Assembly (NCBI GenBank): GCA_937877455.1
Contig: CALFIU010000178.1
Coordinates: 1 to 64,000 of the forward strand
DNA length: 64,000 bases
Direction of reading: 5' to 3'
DNA from: an uncultured Bacteroidales bacterium
GTDB taxonomy: Bacteria > Bacteroidota > Bacteroidia > Bacteroidales > UBA3824
Shown here piece after piece: positions 8,232-16,441 of this stretch. Every line of letters starts with the position of its first letter. Position 1 is the stretch's first letter. The notes below the pieces were generated by a model. The model made no database searches. It was not told where the DNA came from and saw nothing but the letters and a program-made list of their open reading frames with translations. A program made the translations under genes and the position numbers.

Positions 8232-10190
8232 TTATAATAAAAATTCTAATTCAATTCTAAATTGTCTACGTGGCATAGGATAATATTTTATAATTTCGTA
8301 TTGTTTATTCGTAAAATTAAGACATGAAAATTTTGCAAAAAAACTTGTTTTTTTTACAAAAAACTCACGCGCCATCGAAAAAGAAAAGTCTGCATATTTT
8401 TCTATTTCGTTGTCAGGAATGTTGTATTCCAAAAAATATCGTTTGCTCGTAAAAAAACTACTTAGTCCCATTGAATTTTTTTTGTATGAAAAATAACATG
8501 AAAAACTTCCAGAAATTTTGGGCGTGTATGGTATTTGAGATTTATAAAGTTTTGATTTATTGTCGGTTATGTCTATAGCTTTTTGATACGAACAATCTGC
8601 AGAAACATTTAAAGTGGCGTTTGTTAAATTATATGTTCGTTTTGCGTTAAAGTCAATTCCTGTTATTTCAACATGTCCGTAGTTAGACATTTTCCAAATA
8701 TAAAGCGTTGGAATAGCTATTATTTTGTCGGTTACATAGTTTCTAAATATGTCGATTGAAAAATCATAATTTTTTATATTAAAACTATTGCCAATGTTAA
8801 ATTCGCGAGCGTTTTCTGGTTTTAGGTTTGTTGTGCCTAATGTAGTGTAATACAACTCGTTGAATGTTGGAACACGGAATGTGTTTTTATAAAAAAGTCT
8901 TATTGTCCAAAACTCAAGTGGACAAATAATTATTCCTGCTGATGGTGAAATTTTTTCTAAATTTGGAAAATGATTGCCATTGTCGGTTTTTTCGCGTACG
9001 ATTGTTTGTACTGCGTTTGTTGTTATAGAAAAAATGTTGTTTGGAGTATAGCGCAAGTTGGCTGCTGTAAGAAATGTGTTTCTAATTGGTTTTCGGTCGG
9101 TTATGTTGCTGTTGAGCAAGTTGTTGCTATAATCTTGGCTTAACGAAAATGATAAACCATTAGAAATTTGCAGTAAATTAGCCCAAGAAAAATAAATTTC
9201 GTTTTGTTTGGAATCTTGGTGTAATATTCCAGAGGAGTATTTTACATTTTTGTCGGTGTAAAAACTACCTGCATAACTATATTTTGCGATGAGTTTGGTT
9301 GTAAAACAATTAAATACGCGATGTTTATAACTTGTTTGTACAAAAAAATCTTTGTCTTTAAGTCGCTCGTTTGCAATGGTGTTGTAAAAAATAACGCTAC
9401 CGGGCAATCCGCGATTTGAATAGAAAGCGTTGGTTTTAAATTTAAATTCTTTTCTTATTGAATCATAATAGTTTAGGTTAAGTTCTAATTTATAAGAATT
9501 AATGTCGGAGTTTTTGCGTTTTTCAATGGTTTGGGTGTTGTAATTGTTTAATTTGAATTTATAAGTTCCATCAGAACGCATATAATTGGCTAAAATGTTA
9601 ATTTTTAGTCTTTTAGAAATATATTTAGAAAAACTTGGATTAATGTTAAAAAGACCGAATGAACCAGTTTTTATACCAATTTTAATTTTTTGGTTACTGG
9701 TTTGTAAACCGTCGAAAGAATTTATACTAAGAGTTGCGCCACCTGCGAAAAATTTAGCAGGTTTTAGCAGATTGTCGTCTTGTCCTACCGAAAGTTTAAT
9801 TTCAGCAACATTGTTTAATTCAAATCGTGAAATATCAATTTGTCCCGCTTGTATGTCCGAAACTGGTACGCCATCGTATTCTACTGTGGTGTGTGACGCT
9901 CCTAAACTTCTAACTGAAACAGTTTTAAGTCCGCCAACTCCACCATAATCTTTGACGTTGGTTCCGCTAAATGTGCGCAGTATCGAGGCAATATCGGTGG
10001 TTGGTGCAATCTTGATTTCGTTTTGCGTAATAGATTGTACCATTGTAAATTGCCTTTGGTTACGTTTGGCAATAACATCTATTTCTCCCAAATTGCGGTT
10101 TATTAGTGTGTCGGTTTGTGCAATGGAAAAGTTGGCACAAAACATCAACACCCAACCCATCAACAAGGAGTAGGGCAACATGTTTTTCAT
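8232..10190 (-). CDS. btuB: TonB-dependent outer-membrane cobalamin receptor
   Basis: TonB-dependent receptor of 652 residues counted from the ATG at 10190; an earlier in-frame ATG at 10241 would put extra residues before the signal peptide and run close to the riboswitch. The signal peptide ends NFSIA with Gln at +1. A carboxypeptidase-like domain is absent. The plug domain starts around LGEIDVIAKR and continues through SILRTFSGTNVKDYGG, VSVRSLGASHTTVEYDGVPV and GGATLSI. The remaining 450 residues form the 22-strand-type barrel, with a receptor motif FRVPTFNELYY and a terminal strand RQFRIELEFLL. The cobalamin riboswitch directly upstream indicates vitamin B12 uptake, powered by TonB-ExbBD (not in this window). 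The BtuG-like gene follows. Confidence 0.88.
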   Translation of the reverse strand: MKNMLPYSLLMGWVLMFCANFSIAQTDTLINRNLGEIDVIAKRNQRQFTMVQSITQNEIKIAPTTDIASILRTFSGTNVKDYGGVGGLKTVSVRSLGASHTTVEYDGVPVSDIQAGQIDISRFELNNVAEIKLSVGQDDNLLKPAKFFAGGATLSINSFDGLQTSNQKIKIGIKTGSFGLFNINPSFSKYISKRLKINILANYMRSDGTYKFKLNNYNTQTIEKRKNSDINSYKLELNLNYYDSIRKEFKFKTNAFYSNRGLPGSVIFYNTIANERLKDKDFFVQTSYKHRVFNCFTTKLIAKYSYAGSFYTDKNVKYSSGILHQDSKQNEIYFSWANLLQISNGLSFSLSQDYSNNLLNSNITDRKPIRNTFLTAANLRYTPNNIFSITTNAVQTIVREKTDNGNHFPNLEKISPSAGIIICPLEFWTIRLFYKNTFRVPTFNELYYTTLGTTNLKPENAREFNIGNSFNIKNYDFSIDIFRNYVTDKIIAIPTLYIWKMSNYGHVEITGIDFNAKRTYNLTNATLNVSADCSYQKAIDITDNKSKLYKSQIPYTPKISGSFSCYFSYKKNSMGLSSFFTSKRYFLEYNIPDNEIEKYADFSFSMAREFFVKKTSFFAKFSCLNFTNKQYEIIKYYPMPRRQFRIELEFLL

Positions 10191-10251
10191 AAAAACAGCT
10201 ATATATTTCAGTTGCAGTTGTTTCCGTCCTCGCAGATTCAACGGCTATAAC

Positions 10252-10416
10252 ATAGTTTTGCAGGTCTTCTGACTTACTTGGTAACTGCACCTTCCCGAAA
10301 AAATTCAGTGGCTAAATGATTGCAGCACTTTTTTTTAAGCTAACAGCAGCGGGACTGTTCAGGTTTTTCACCTGATTCCCTTTTAATTCCGCCAAACCGA
10401 AAGGTATGCGGAAACA
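10252..10416 (-). promoter_or_regulatory. Cobalamin (adenosylcobalamin) riboswitch upstream of btuB
   Basis: On the minus strand the conserved parts occur in order: GGCGGAATTAAAAGGGAA, a P-stem with CAGGTGAAAAACCTG, CAGTCCCGCTGCTGT, GTGCTGCAATCATT, the B12 box AGCCACTG, GGGAAGGTGCAG, and the 3' end AAGTCAGAAGACCTGC. Binding of cobalamin normally lowers expression of the gene downstream. It lies about 60 bases before the btuB ATG at 10190. Confidence 0.93.
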
Positions 10417-10516
10417 AAACTACGTGGCGAATTTAGATTTTTGTGGTAAAAAAAATTGAAATATAAAATTAAGAAATTATAAATAATATCAACTTTGATT
10501 GATACCCCCAAAAAAA

Positions 10517-11440
10517 TTAGTTTGTTTGCGTAATTTTCTGATATTTAGAAACATTTGAAACGTCAACTTCTTTAAGTATGGTAAGCACTTCGTTTTTTTC
10601 GGCAGTTGGCGACATAGAAAAAACGTTAACTATTTCGTCGCTTTTGGCAGTAAAAAAAAGTGAAACTATAAGAGAGTTTTGCTTTGCGCGTTCTGATTTT
10701 TGAATGTATTTTAAAGCTTCTAACATTGTTTTTCTGCCTTTTTCTGGTTCGGATGGCATAACATCAAGTCCTTGACGGTGGTAGTAATATTGTCCAAGTC
10801 TAAGATTTTCAAAACGTTTGTCGAGAAGTGCATCTATAAGGTTGTAGCGCGAATTTTGTTTGTTATCGCCACTACTCCAACCCTCGTATCCAGAACTTTG
10901 TGAATTTAGAACAATGCGAAAAGCTTTTTTGAAAAACTCGCTGCCGCCCAAAGGTGAGAATGTATCATAGTCGTAGCCAAGCACAATGTAGGCGTAATAT
11001 GCCAAAACTTGTGTGAGATTACTTGTAAAAATATTTTCTACATATTCGAGATTTTGACCTTCAATGTAGTTGAAGACAAATTTTCCTTCGCTTTCTTTAA
11101 ATGTGAACAGTGGGCTGTTGTAGGATGTGGCATACACGGGTCGGCTTAAGTTTATTTGTATTGTTCCTGTAAATTTGTCAAGACCGTTGTAATCGGTTAG
11201 CGTTATAAGCAAGTTGAAATCAATTTTTTCGTTGGTTTCAAAGTGGTGCGAAGTCCAACGTGTGTCGTTCATAAAATTGGTTATTGCCTTTTGCAATTCT
11301 TGAAATATGGGCGAAGAATTGTTGGAAATGCTGCTATAATTTAAGTTAACTCTACAGTTAAGTTCTTGTGCTACAGCATTGTAACTTATAATAAAAAATA
11401 TAAGTGAAAACGCAATAATTTTAGATGTTTTTTTCATCAA
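10517..11440 (-). CDS. porD: Type IX secretion protein PorD family (DUF4835)
   Basis: A 307-residue exported protein. The signal peptide ends NAVA with Gln at +1, then ELNCRVNLNYSSI. The body matches what I know of the DUF4835 family: a TRWTSHHFETNEKI-like segment, DFNLLITLTDY, RPVYATSYNSPLF, LAYYAYIVLGYDYDTFSPLGG and SRYNLIDALLDKR. This family is named PorD in the type IX secretion system of Bacteroidota. Its exact role is unclear to me. It follows coaBC and overlaps its end by about 20 bases, an arrangement (coaBC then this family) that I recall as conserved in the phylum. recN, often next, is replaced here by the cobalamin riboswitch and btuB. Confidence 0.8.
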   Translation of the reverse strand: MMKKTSKIIAFSLIFFIISYNAVAQELNCRVNLNYSSISNNSSPIFQELQKAITNFMNDTRWTSHHFETNEKIDFNLLITLTDYNGLDKFTGTIQINLSRPVYATSYNSPLFTFKESEGKFVFNYIEGQNLEYVENIFTSNLTQVLAYYAYIVLGYDYDTFSPLGGSEFFKKAFRIVLNSQSSGYEGWSSGDNKQNSRYNLIDALLDKRFENLRLGQYYYHRQGLDVMPSEPEKGRKTMLEALKYIQKSERAKQNSLIVSLFFTAKSDEIVNVFSMSPTAEKNEVLTILKEVDVSNVSKYQKITQTN

Positions 11441-12632
11441 GGGTGTTTTTTAGACATTCGACAATGTCGTCGGCAACCTGAGTTTTTAGTTTTAACCCGT
11501 ATTTTAAAGTTTGTCCATTGTCTTTTACTATGGTAACAACGTTGGTATCATAGCCAAACCCTGCACCTTTGTCTTTTAGCGAATTTAAAACTATAAAATC
11601 AAAATTCTTTGATTTTAGTTTTTTTGTCGCATTTTCCATTTCGTTTTCGGTTTCGAGTGCAAAGCCAACGAGTATTTGTTTTTCTCTTTTTTGTTTACCA
11701 AGATTTGCTGCTATGTCTGTTGTTGGCAAAAGGTTGATAGACATATAGTTGTCTGTGTTTTTTTTTATTTTTTGAGTTGCAACGTTTTCTGGAGTATAAT
11801 CTGCTACCGCTGCCGCCAATACTCCAACATCGCAACTTGAAAATTCTTTGACACAAGCTTGGTACATTTCTTCTGCCGAAACAACATTGACAACTTCAAT
11901 GTTGTCGTTTTTGGCTTTTATGTCAACAGGTCCCGAAATTAATACTACTTTGCCACCGCGCAATGCAATTTTTTCTGCTATGGCATAACCCATTTTTCCC
12001 GTCGAAAAATTGCTAATAAATCTCACTGGATCTATTTTTTCGCGTGTTGGTCCCGCTGTTACCATTATTTTTTTTCCAACAAAATCTTTTGGAGTAAAAA
12101 AATCAACAACTTTATAGATAATTTTTTCTGGTTCAGCCATTCTTCCTTTTCCCGACAAACCGCTTGCAAGTTCGCCTTCATCGGCATCAACAAACAAAAA
12201 ACCGCGTTTTTTTAGCGTTAGAATGTTTTGTTGTGTGGCTTGGTTGGCAAACATATCGCAGTCCATTGCAGGGGCAAGCATTATTTTGCATCTTGCGCTC
12301 AAACAAGTTGTTAAAAGAAGATTGTCTGCAATGCCGTATGCCATTTTTGCCATGGTGTTGGCAGTTGCTGGTGCCACTATCATTAAATCTGCCCAAATAC
12401 CAAGTTTTACATGGCTGTTCCATTCACCATTTTCGGGATTAAAAAAATCGGCATACACGGGATTTTTTGAAAGTGTAGCTATTGTTAACGGTGTTATAAA
12501 TTGTTTGGCCGTTTGTGTCATCACTACTTTTACCTCGGCACCTGCTTTTATAAGCAATCTTATCAAAGTTGCTGTTTTATAGGCTGCAATGCCACCCGTG
12601 ATTCCGATTAATATTTTTTTCCCGCTTAGCAT
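11421..12632 (-). CDS. coaBC: Bifunctional phosphopantothenoylcysteine decarboxylase / phosphopantothenate-cysteine ligase
   Basis: Joins cysteine to 4'-phosphopantothenate and then decarboxylates it, giving 4'-phosphopantetheine for coenzyme A. At 403 residues it is the normal fused length. The flavoprotein decarboxylase half (residues 1-185) starts GKKILIGITGGIAAYK and has LAPAMDCDMF. The ligase half follows from VGKKIMVTAGPTREKIDPVRFISN and contains the KIKK motif near residue 290. It is the third gene of the minus-strand run bamD-rpoZ-coaBC-porD, with 14 bases to rpoZ upstream and an overlap with porD downstream. coaX at 3070 covers the first step of the same pathway. Confidence 0.95.
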   Translation of the reverse strand: MLSGKKILIGITGGIAAYKTATLIRLLIKAGAEVKVVMTQTAKQFITPLTIATLSKNPVYADFFNPENGEWNSHVKLGIWADLMIVAPATANTMAKMAYGIADNLLLTTCLSARCKIMLAPAMDCDMFANQATQQNILTLKKRGFLFVDADEGELASGLSGKGRMAEPEKIIYKVVDFFTPKDFVGKKIMVTAGPTREKIDPVRFISNFSTGKMGYAIAEKIALRGGKVVLISGPVDIKAKNDNIEVVNVVSAEEMYQACVKEFSSCDVGVLAAAVADYTPENVATQKIKKNTDNYMSINLLPTTDIAANLGKQKREKQILVGFALETENEMENATKKLKSKNFDFIVLNSLKDKGAGFGYDTNVVTIVKDNGQTLKYGLKLKTQVADDIVECLKNTLDEKNI

Positions 12633-12646
12633 AATAGAGTGCGGTA

Positions 12647-13189
12647 TTATTTTTTGTCAGCTTTTTTTATTTTGGGTTCTTTTGTTTTTTTGGGTTTATC
12701 AACTTTTTTATCCATTTCTGCCTCTGGATTGCCCGACGGTGTGTCGGTGGCTTCGGCTATTAGCTCATCGAATGTTTTGGATTGTTCTGTATTTTCTGGC
12801 TCTTTAACAATTTTTATGTTAGCTTCTACTTCTGCACGAGCTTCTTCGTCAATGCGCTCTTGTTCAAGTTCTTCTTCAGAAGGAATGCGAAAATATATCT
12901 TGTCTTCCATCATTTCTTGCAATGCGAGAAGAACTGGTTTGGGCAAACGTTCGTAAAATTTAGATATTTCTATTTGCTCGCGATTTTCAAAAATTTCTTC
13001 GAGGTTGTCGGTATAAGAAGCAAATTCTTCCAATTTTTTGTTGAGTTCGTTTTTTATATCAACTCCAATTTGGTTGGCACGTTTTGAAGCTACAACTATT
13101 GTTTCGTAGAGATTGCCTGTTTTACTTTCTAAAACGCCTGTGTCGCGGGTTATAATTGAAGTGGGCGCGTTGGTTTTTTTGTAATCCAT
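12647..13189 (-). CDS. rpoZ: RNA polymerase omega subunit (Bacteroidota RpoZ/Rpb6 type) with a long charged C-terminal tail
   Basis: Residues 1-110 match the short Bacteroidota omega protein: MDYKKTNAP start, RDTGVLESKTGNLYETIVVASKRANQI split over residues 15-42, then LNKKLEEFASYTDNLEEIFENREQIEISKFYERLPKP. Omega helps assemble and stabilise RNA polymerase. The family usually ends near residue 110. Here another 70 residues follow, first acidic (EEELEQERIDEEARAEVE), then Lys-rich (KKVDKPKKTKEPKIKKADKK), low in complexity and probably disordered. It lies 14 bases after bamD and 14 bases before coaBC, in one operon. Confidence 0.85.
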   Translation of the reverse strand: MDYKKTNAPTSIITRDTGVLESKTGNLYETIVVASKRANQIGVDIKNELNKKLEEFASYTDNLEEIFENREQIEISKFYERLPKPVLLALQEMMEDKIYFRIPSEEELEQERIDEEARAEVEANIKIVKEPENTEQSKTFDELIAEATDTPSGNPEAEMDKKVDKPKKTKEPKIKKADKK

Positions 13190-13203
13190 AATTTACTATT
13201 ATT

Positions 13204-13998
13204 TTACCGGTAATTTGTTATAAATTTTTCAGAATTTTCTTTCATTTTATTAATATCCTTGAGGTATTTTCCTGTTGGATATGCTTTTATATAATCAGCA
13301 ATGTCGGTTTTTGCGTTCAAAAAACGTTCTTGTTGTTTTTCTGGAACGCTTTTATCGGCGTAGATGTAAGCAGCTTTGGCTGTGTAATAGAGTATCTCTT
13401 CGCGGTAGGGGCTGTCGGGATAATCTTTTATGCTGTTTTTCAACGATATGTTGGCTGCTTTGTAATAACCAAGTTTATAATACAAATATGCGTTGTTGTA
13501 CGATTTTGTTTGTAATTTCCATCTTAACTTGTCGAGAAGTGTGTTGCACGTGTCTTTTTTGGGTGTGTTTGGAAATTTCGACAAGAAAAGTTCAAATTCA
13601 GAAATTGCCATATTGGTGCTTTCTTGGTCGAGCGATGGTTTGGGACTATCCAAATAGTAACAATATGCGCCAAGATACATTGCTTCTTCTGTATATTCGC
13701 TATGTGGATATGTTTGGGCAAATTTTCTGAAATAATATCCTGCTGTATAGTAATCTTTTACTTTGTATAGCGACATTGTGTAATAGTACATTACTTTTTC
13801 GCCTTTTTCCATCCCTTTGTAAACGGGTAGGATTTGTTCGAAAAGTTGAACTGATTTGTCGTATTTTTCCATGCCGTAGTATTCAAATGCTTTGGTGTAT
13901 TTTAATTCATAATCGTTGCTTTTTAGCAACTTGCTAAACTCTCCACATCCTGTTGCAAATACAACGGCTAATAAAATTATTAGTTTTGTTAATTTCAT
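13204..13998 (-). CDS. bamD: Outer-membrane assembly lipoprotein BamD
   Basis: Part of the BAM complex that folds beta-barrels into the outer membrane. From the ATG at 13998 it has 264 residues; an ATG at 14037 would place 13 polar residues before the signal peptide. The lipobox is FATGC with the lipidated Cys at residue 18. The rest is TPR-like helical repeats: YTKAFEYYGMEKYDKSVQLF, YYTAGYYFRKFAQTYPHSEYTEEAMY, AISEFELFLSKFPNTPKK, TDIADYIKAYPTGKYLKDI. It heads the run to rpoZ, coaBC and porD. A TACATTTG box on the minus strand at 14035-14042 is a plausible -7 element. Confidence 0.93.
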   Translation of the reverse strand: MKLTKLIILLAVVFATGCGEFSKLLKSNDYELKYTKAFEYYGMEKYDKSVQLFEQILPVYKGMEKGEKVMYYYTMSLYKVKDYYTAGYYFRKFAQTYPHSEYTEEAMYLGAYCYYLDSPKPSLDQESTNMAISEFELFLSKFPNTPKKDTCNTLLDKLRWKLQTKSYNNAYLYYKLGYYKAANISLKNSIKDYPDSPYREEILYYTAKAAYIYADKSVPEKQQERFLNAKTDIADYIKAYPTGKYLKDINKMKENSEKFITNYR

Positions 13999-14182
13999 TG
14001 TTTTGTTGCAAAAACCGTTTGGTTTTTCAAACTGCAAATGTAATATATTTTTTGTTTTTTTGGTAAAAAAACATCGAAAAAAAAATTATTTTAATTTTTT
14101 TAACAATAGTTGCTTTTTTATTTGTTGATTATCAAATATTTAATTTTTTAGTTATTTTTTGTTTTATGTTTTTTTGTTTGGT

Positions 14183-16135
14183 TTAGTCACCAAAACGCCA
14201 TAAAATTCCAAACATAAAATGAAAATCACTTATTGGATAGTTGTCGGCTGCTGAATAAAAATCTTGTATCATGCCGTCGTTTATGTGTTCCCATTTAAAA
14301 AACATTAACACACCTTTTATTTTAATGTTTGCAAATCCGTTGATGATAGGGTAGTTGCCTGCTTTGAAACGGTCGCTAACATAAAATACAGATGTTGCTG
14401 GGCTATAACCAAACGCGTTGTATTCGGTGGAATATCTTACTTCGCCTCCAAGTTGGGTTAGCAAAACGTTTTTAACCAAAAAAAACTCAAAGTATGTTGC
14501 ATGATAAAATGCTAATTTGGGTAAGTTGAGTATGTCGTTTTTGTTGGTATTTTGGTATGTTGCGCGGTTGGCAAATCGTACGTGCCAAATAAAGAAATCT
14601 TTTTCTAAACTTATGCTTTGTATTGTTATGGCACTGCTTGATTGTTGGGGCAGTGCGTTTTGGTTGAAATAAATGTGATTGTTTAAAATGTAGTTGGCGG
14701 CTGCAACTCTAAAATGCCATACTGGCATGGAAAACTCTGCTGCTATTCGGTTTATTTGTTTTTTGTCAAAATTGTTGCTCCATCGGTAATTGTTTGAATA
14801 ATAGCGTTGTTCGTAGTATGTTGGCTCTATATTGTAAAAATCGAATGCTGCGTTAAAATATGTTGTAGTGTCGCCACCGTTTTTGTGAAATTTTAGACCT
14901 ATTTTGCCTTTAAATTCTATGTCGCCGAGTTTATAACCACTGAGATATTGGCGGTAGCGGGCTTGTAGAAAAAAGTTTTTCGACTTGTTTTTTGTGATTC
15001 CTCCTTCAAAAAAAGCGTTGGCATATTTGGTTGAACCGTTGGTTTCCATGTAGTTTTTGAAGTTGGAATAATATTCGTTTTCCATACCTATTGCGCCCCT
15101 AAATCCGGGTGAAACTTTTAGTAACTGACCTTCAAAAAACTTTATTTGAAACATGTTGGTCATCCGTTTGTAAAAAAGAGAATCGTAAGTGGAAGTGTTT
15201 GATAGATAGAAATTTTGATAAACACCTGTGTTCATATCTTCGTCGGTGTATGATCGAAACTGTTTTTCAAACTGAAATATGTAGTTAAAACTTAGTTTTG
15301 GTGTGTAGATTTCGAAGTGTGTGGAGTCGTTTACTATTTGAAAATCGGTTTTACCCAATGAGTATTCGCCTACAAAATTCCAACTGCGCATGCCCCAGTC
15401 GCTGAAACTTTTTCCCATTTTGGTATTGAATCTGTTGGCGTTTATTTCCACGGTGTCGATTATTCCACCGTTTTCTTCTACATAAAACTTATTAAATTTG
15501 TAAAAACCATGTAAAGTAAGGTGTTTTCCTCTGTAACTCATTTGTGGTGAGAATGTTACATTACGGGTATGTTGGTGGGCTATGCGTCCTGTTGAGCCAA
15601 CTAATCCTATGTTGAAACCCCAGTTAAATTTTTCTGTTACGTTTTGTGTGTGGGTAAAATCTACAATTTGTCCATTTCTTGATTTTGGTGTTGTGGCATA
15701 ATATAGCCATGTGTATGGATGGTTTACTTGGTAGAATTTTGTTTGTTGTGGTGTATCAAGAAAATCGTTTACATTGTTGAAAAAACATACAGGGTTGTTG
15801 TTTGTTAACGGTCTGGTTTCAAATATGTTGGATATATATGGCGAACCCATGTTGCCAAGGTTTGTAACCGAAATTGAATTTTTGTCGTTGTAATCGTATG
15901 TTTGAAATAGATGCAACAATGTATCGTTGTTTATATCGTATTCTTTTATAGAATATCCTTCGTCCAAAGTCCAAATGTTAGCCGTTTTTGGCCATGTTTT
16001 TTTGTCTTTGTCTTTATCTTTTTTGTCATTTTTTTGGGCATAGGCGGTTTGCGAAACTGCTACTATAACCATTAACACCGCTATAAATAGTTTTGCGATA
16101 TAAAAAAAACTGCTATTTTTTAAATTTTGGGCCAT
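14183..16135 (-). CDS. Putative outer-membrane porin (Bacteroidota 'putative porin' family)
   Basis: A 650-residue exported protein from the ATG at 16135; an upstream ATG at 16186 adds residues that do not improve the signal peptide. The signal peptide ends QTAYA with Gln at +1. A short Lys/Asp-rich stretch (KNDKKDKDKDKK) follows, then a barrel-like body: YISNIFETRPLTNNNPVCFF, NHPYTWLYYATTPKSRNGQ, and alternating aromatic strands to the C-terminal FMFGILWRFGD. This pattern fits the family often annotated as putative porin (Porin_10). The transported substrate is unknown. It stands alone between an intergenic gap and the 69-residue gene upstream. Confidence 0.75.
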   Translation of the reverse strand: MAQNLKNSSFFYIAKLFIAVLMVIVAVSQTAYAQKNDKKDKDKDKKTWPKTANIWTLDEGYSIKEYDINNDTLLHLFQTYDYNDKNSISVTNLGNMGSPYISNIFETRPLTNNNPVCFFNNVNDFLDTPQQTKFYQVNHPYTWLYYATTPKSRNGQIVDFTHTQNVTEKFNWGFNIGLVGSTGRIAHQHTRNVTFSPQMSYRGKHLTLHGFYKFNKFYVEENGGIIDTVEINANRFNTKMGKSFSDWGMRSWNFVGEYSLGKTDFQIVNDSTHFEIYTPKLSFNYIFQFEKQFRSYTDEDMNTGVYQNFYLSNTSTYDSLFYKRMTNMFQIKFFEGQLLKVSPGFRGAIGMENEYYSNFKNYMETNGSTKYANAFFEGGITKNKSKNFFLQARYRQYLSGYKLGDIEFKGKIGLKFHKNGGDTTTYFNAAFDFYNIEPTYYEQRYYSNNYRWSNNFDKKQINRIAAEFSMPVWHFRVAAANYILNNHIYFNQNALPQQSSSAITIQSISLEKDFFIWHVRFANRATYQNTNKNDILNLPKLAFYHATYFEFFLVKNVLLTQLGGEVRYSTEYNAFGYSPATSVFYVSDRFKAGNYPIINGFANIKIKGVLMFFKWEHINDGMIQDFYSAADNYPISDFHFMFGILWRFGD

Positions 16136-16231
16136 AAAACCGTAGAAATATTTTTTTGCAAAATTAATCGGCAAATCGCAAATCACAAAAAAAATATTTT
16201 TTTTATTGGTATTATTTGTTTTCTTTGATTG

Positions 16232-16441
16232 TTATATTTCGTTGTTAGGATCTTGTGTGTATGTGTTTTGAAGTTCATAATTTTTTTCGGCAATTATTGC
16301 TGCATCGTTTATTGAGTTTTCGTATCCCGATAAGGCTGCAAATGGTGCAAATTGGGCTGCACGCATTTCAAGCGACATTTGTTTGTGCGATTGTATGCCA
16401 GTGTAGTTGTGTTTTATAATGTCGGAAAAATCTTCGTTCAT
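16232..16441 (-). CDS. Small YolD-like protein partnered with Y-family polymerase
   Basis: A 69-residue cytosolic protein. The central segment KQMSLEMRAAQFAPFAALSGYE is typical of short proteins encoded next to UmuC/UvrX-type polymerases in Firmicutes and Bacteroidota. Its ATG overlaps the polymerase TGA (ATGA), so the two are probably translated together. It may regulate or assist the polymerase, as UmuD-like partners do, but it is not UmuD and has no LexA-type peptidase residues. Confidence 0.72.
   Translation of the reverse strand: MNEDFSDIIKHNYTGIQSHKQMSLEMRAAQFAPFAALSGYENSINDAAIIAEKNYELQNTYTQDPNNEI

Noticed and set aside
13998..14037. Upstream start of bamD at 14037
   Set aside because: It puts a polar stretch in front of the lipoprotein signal peptide; the ATG at 13998 fits better.
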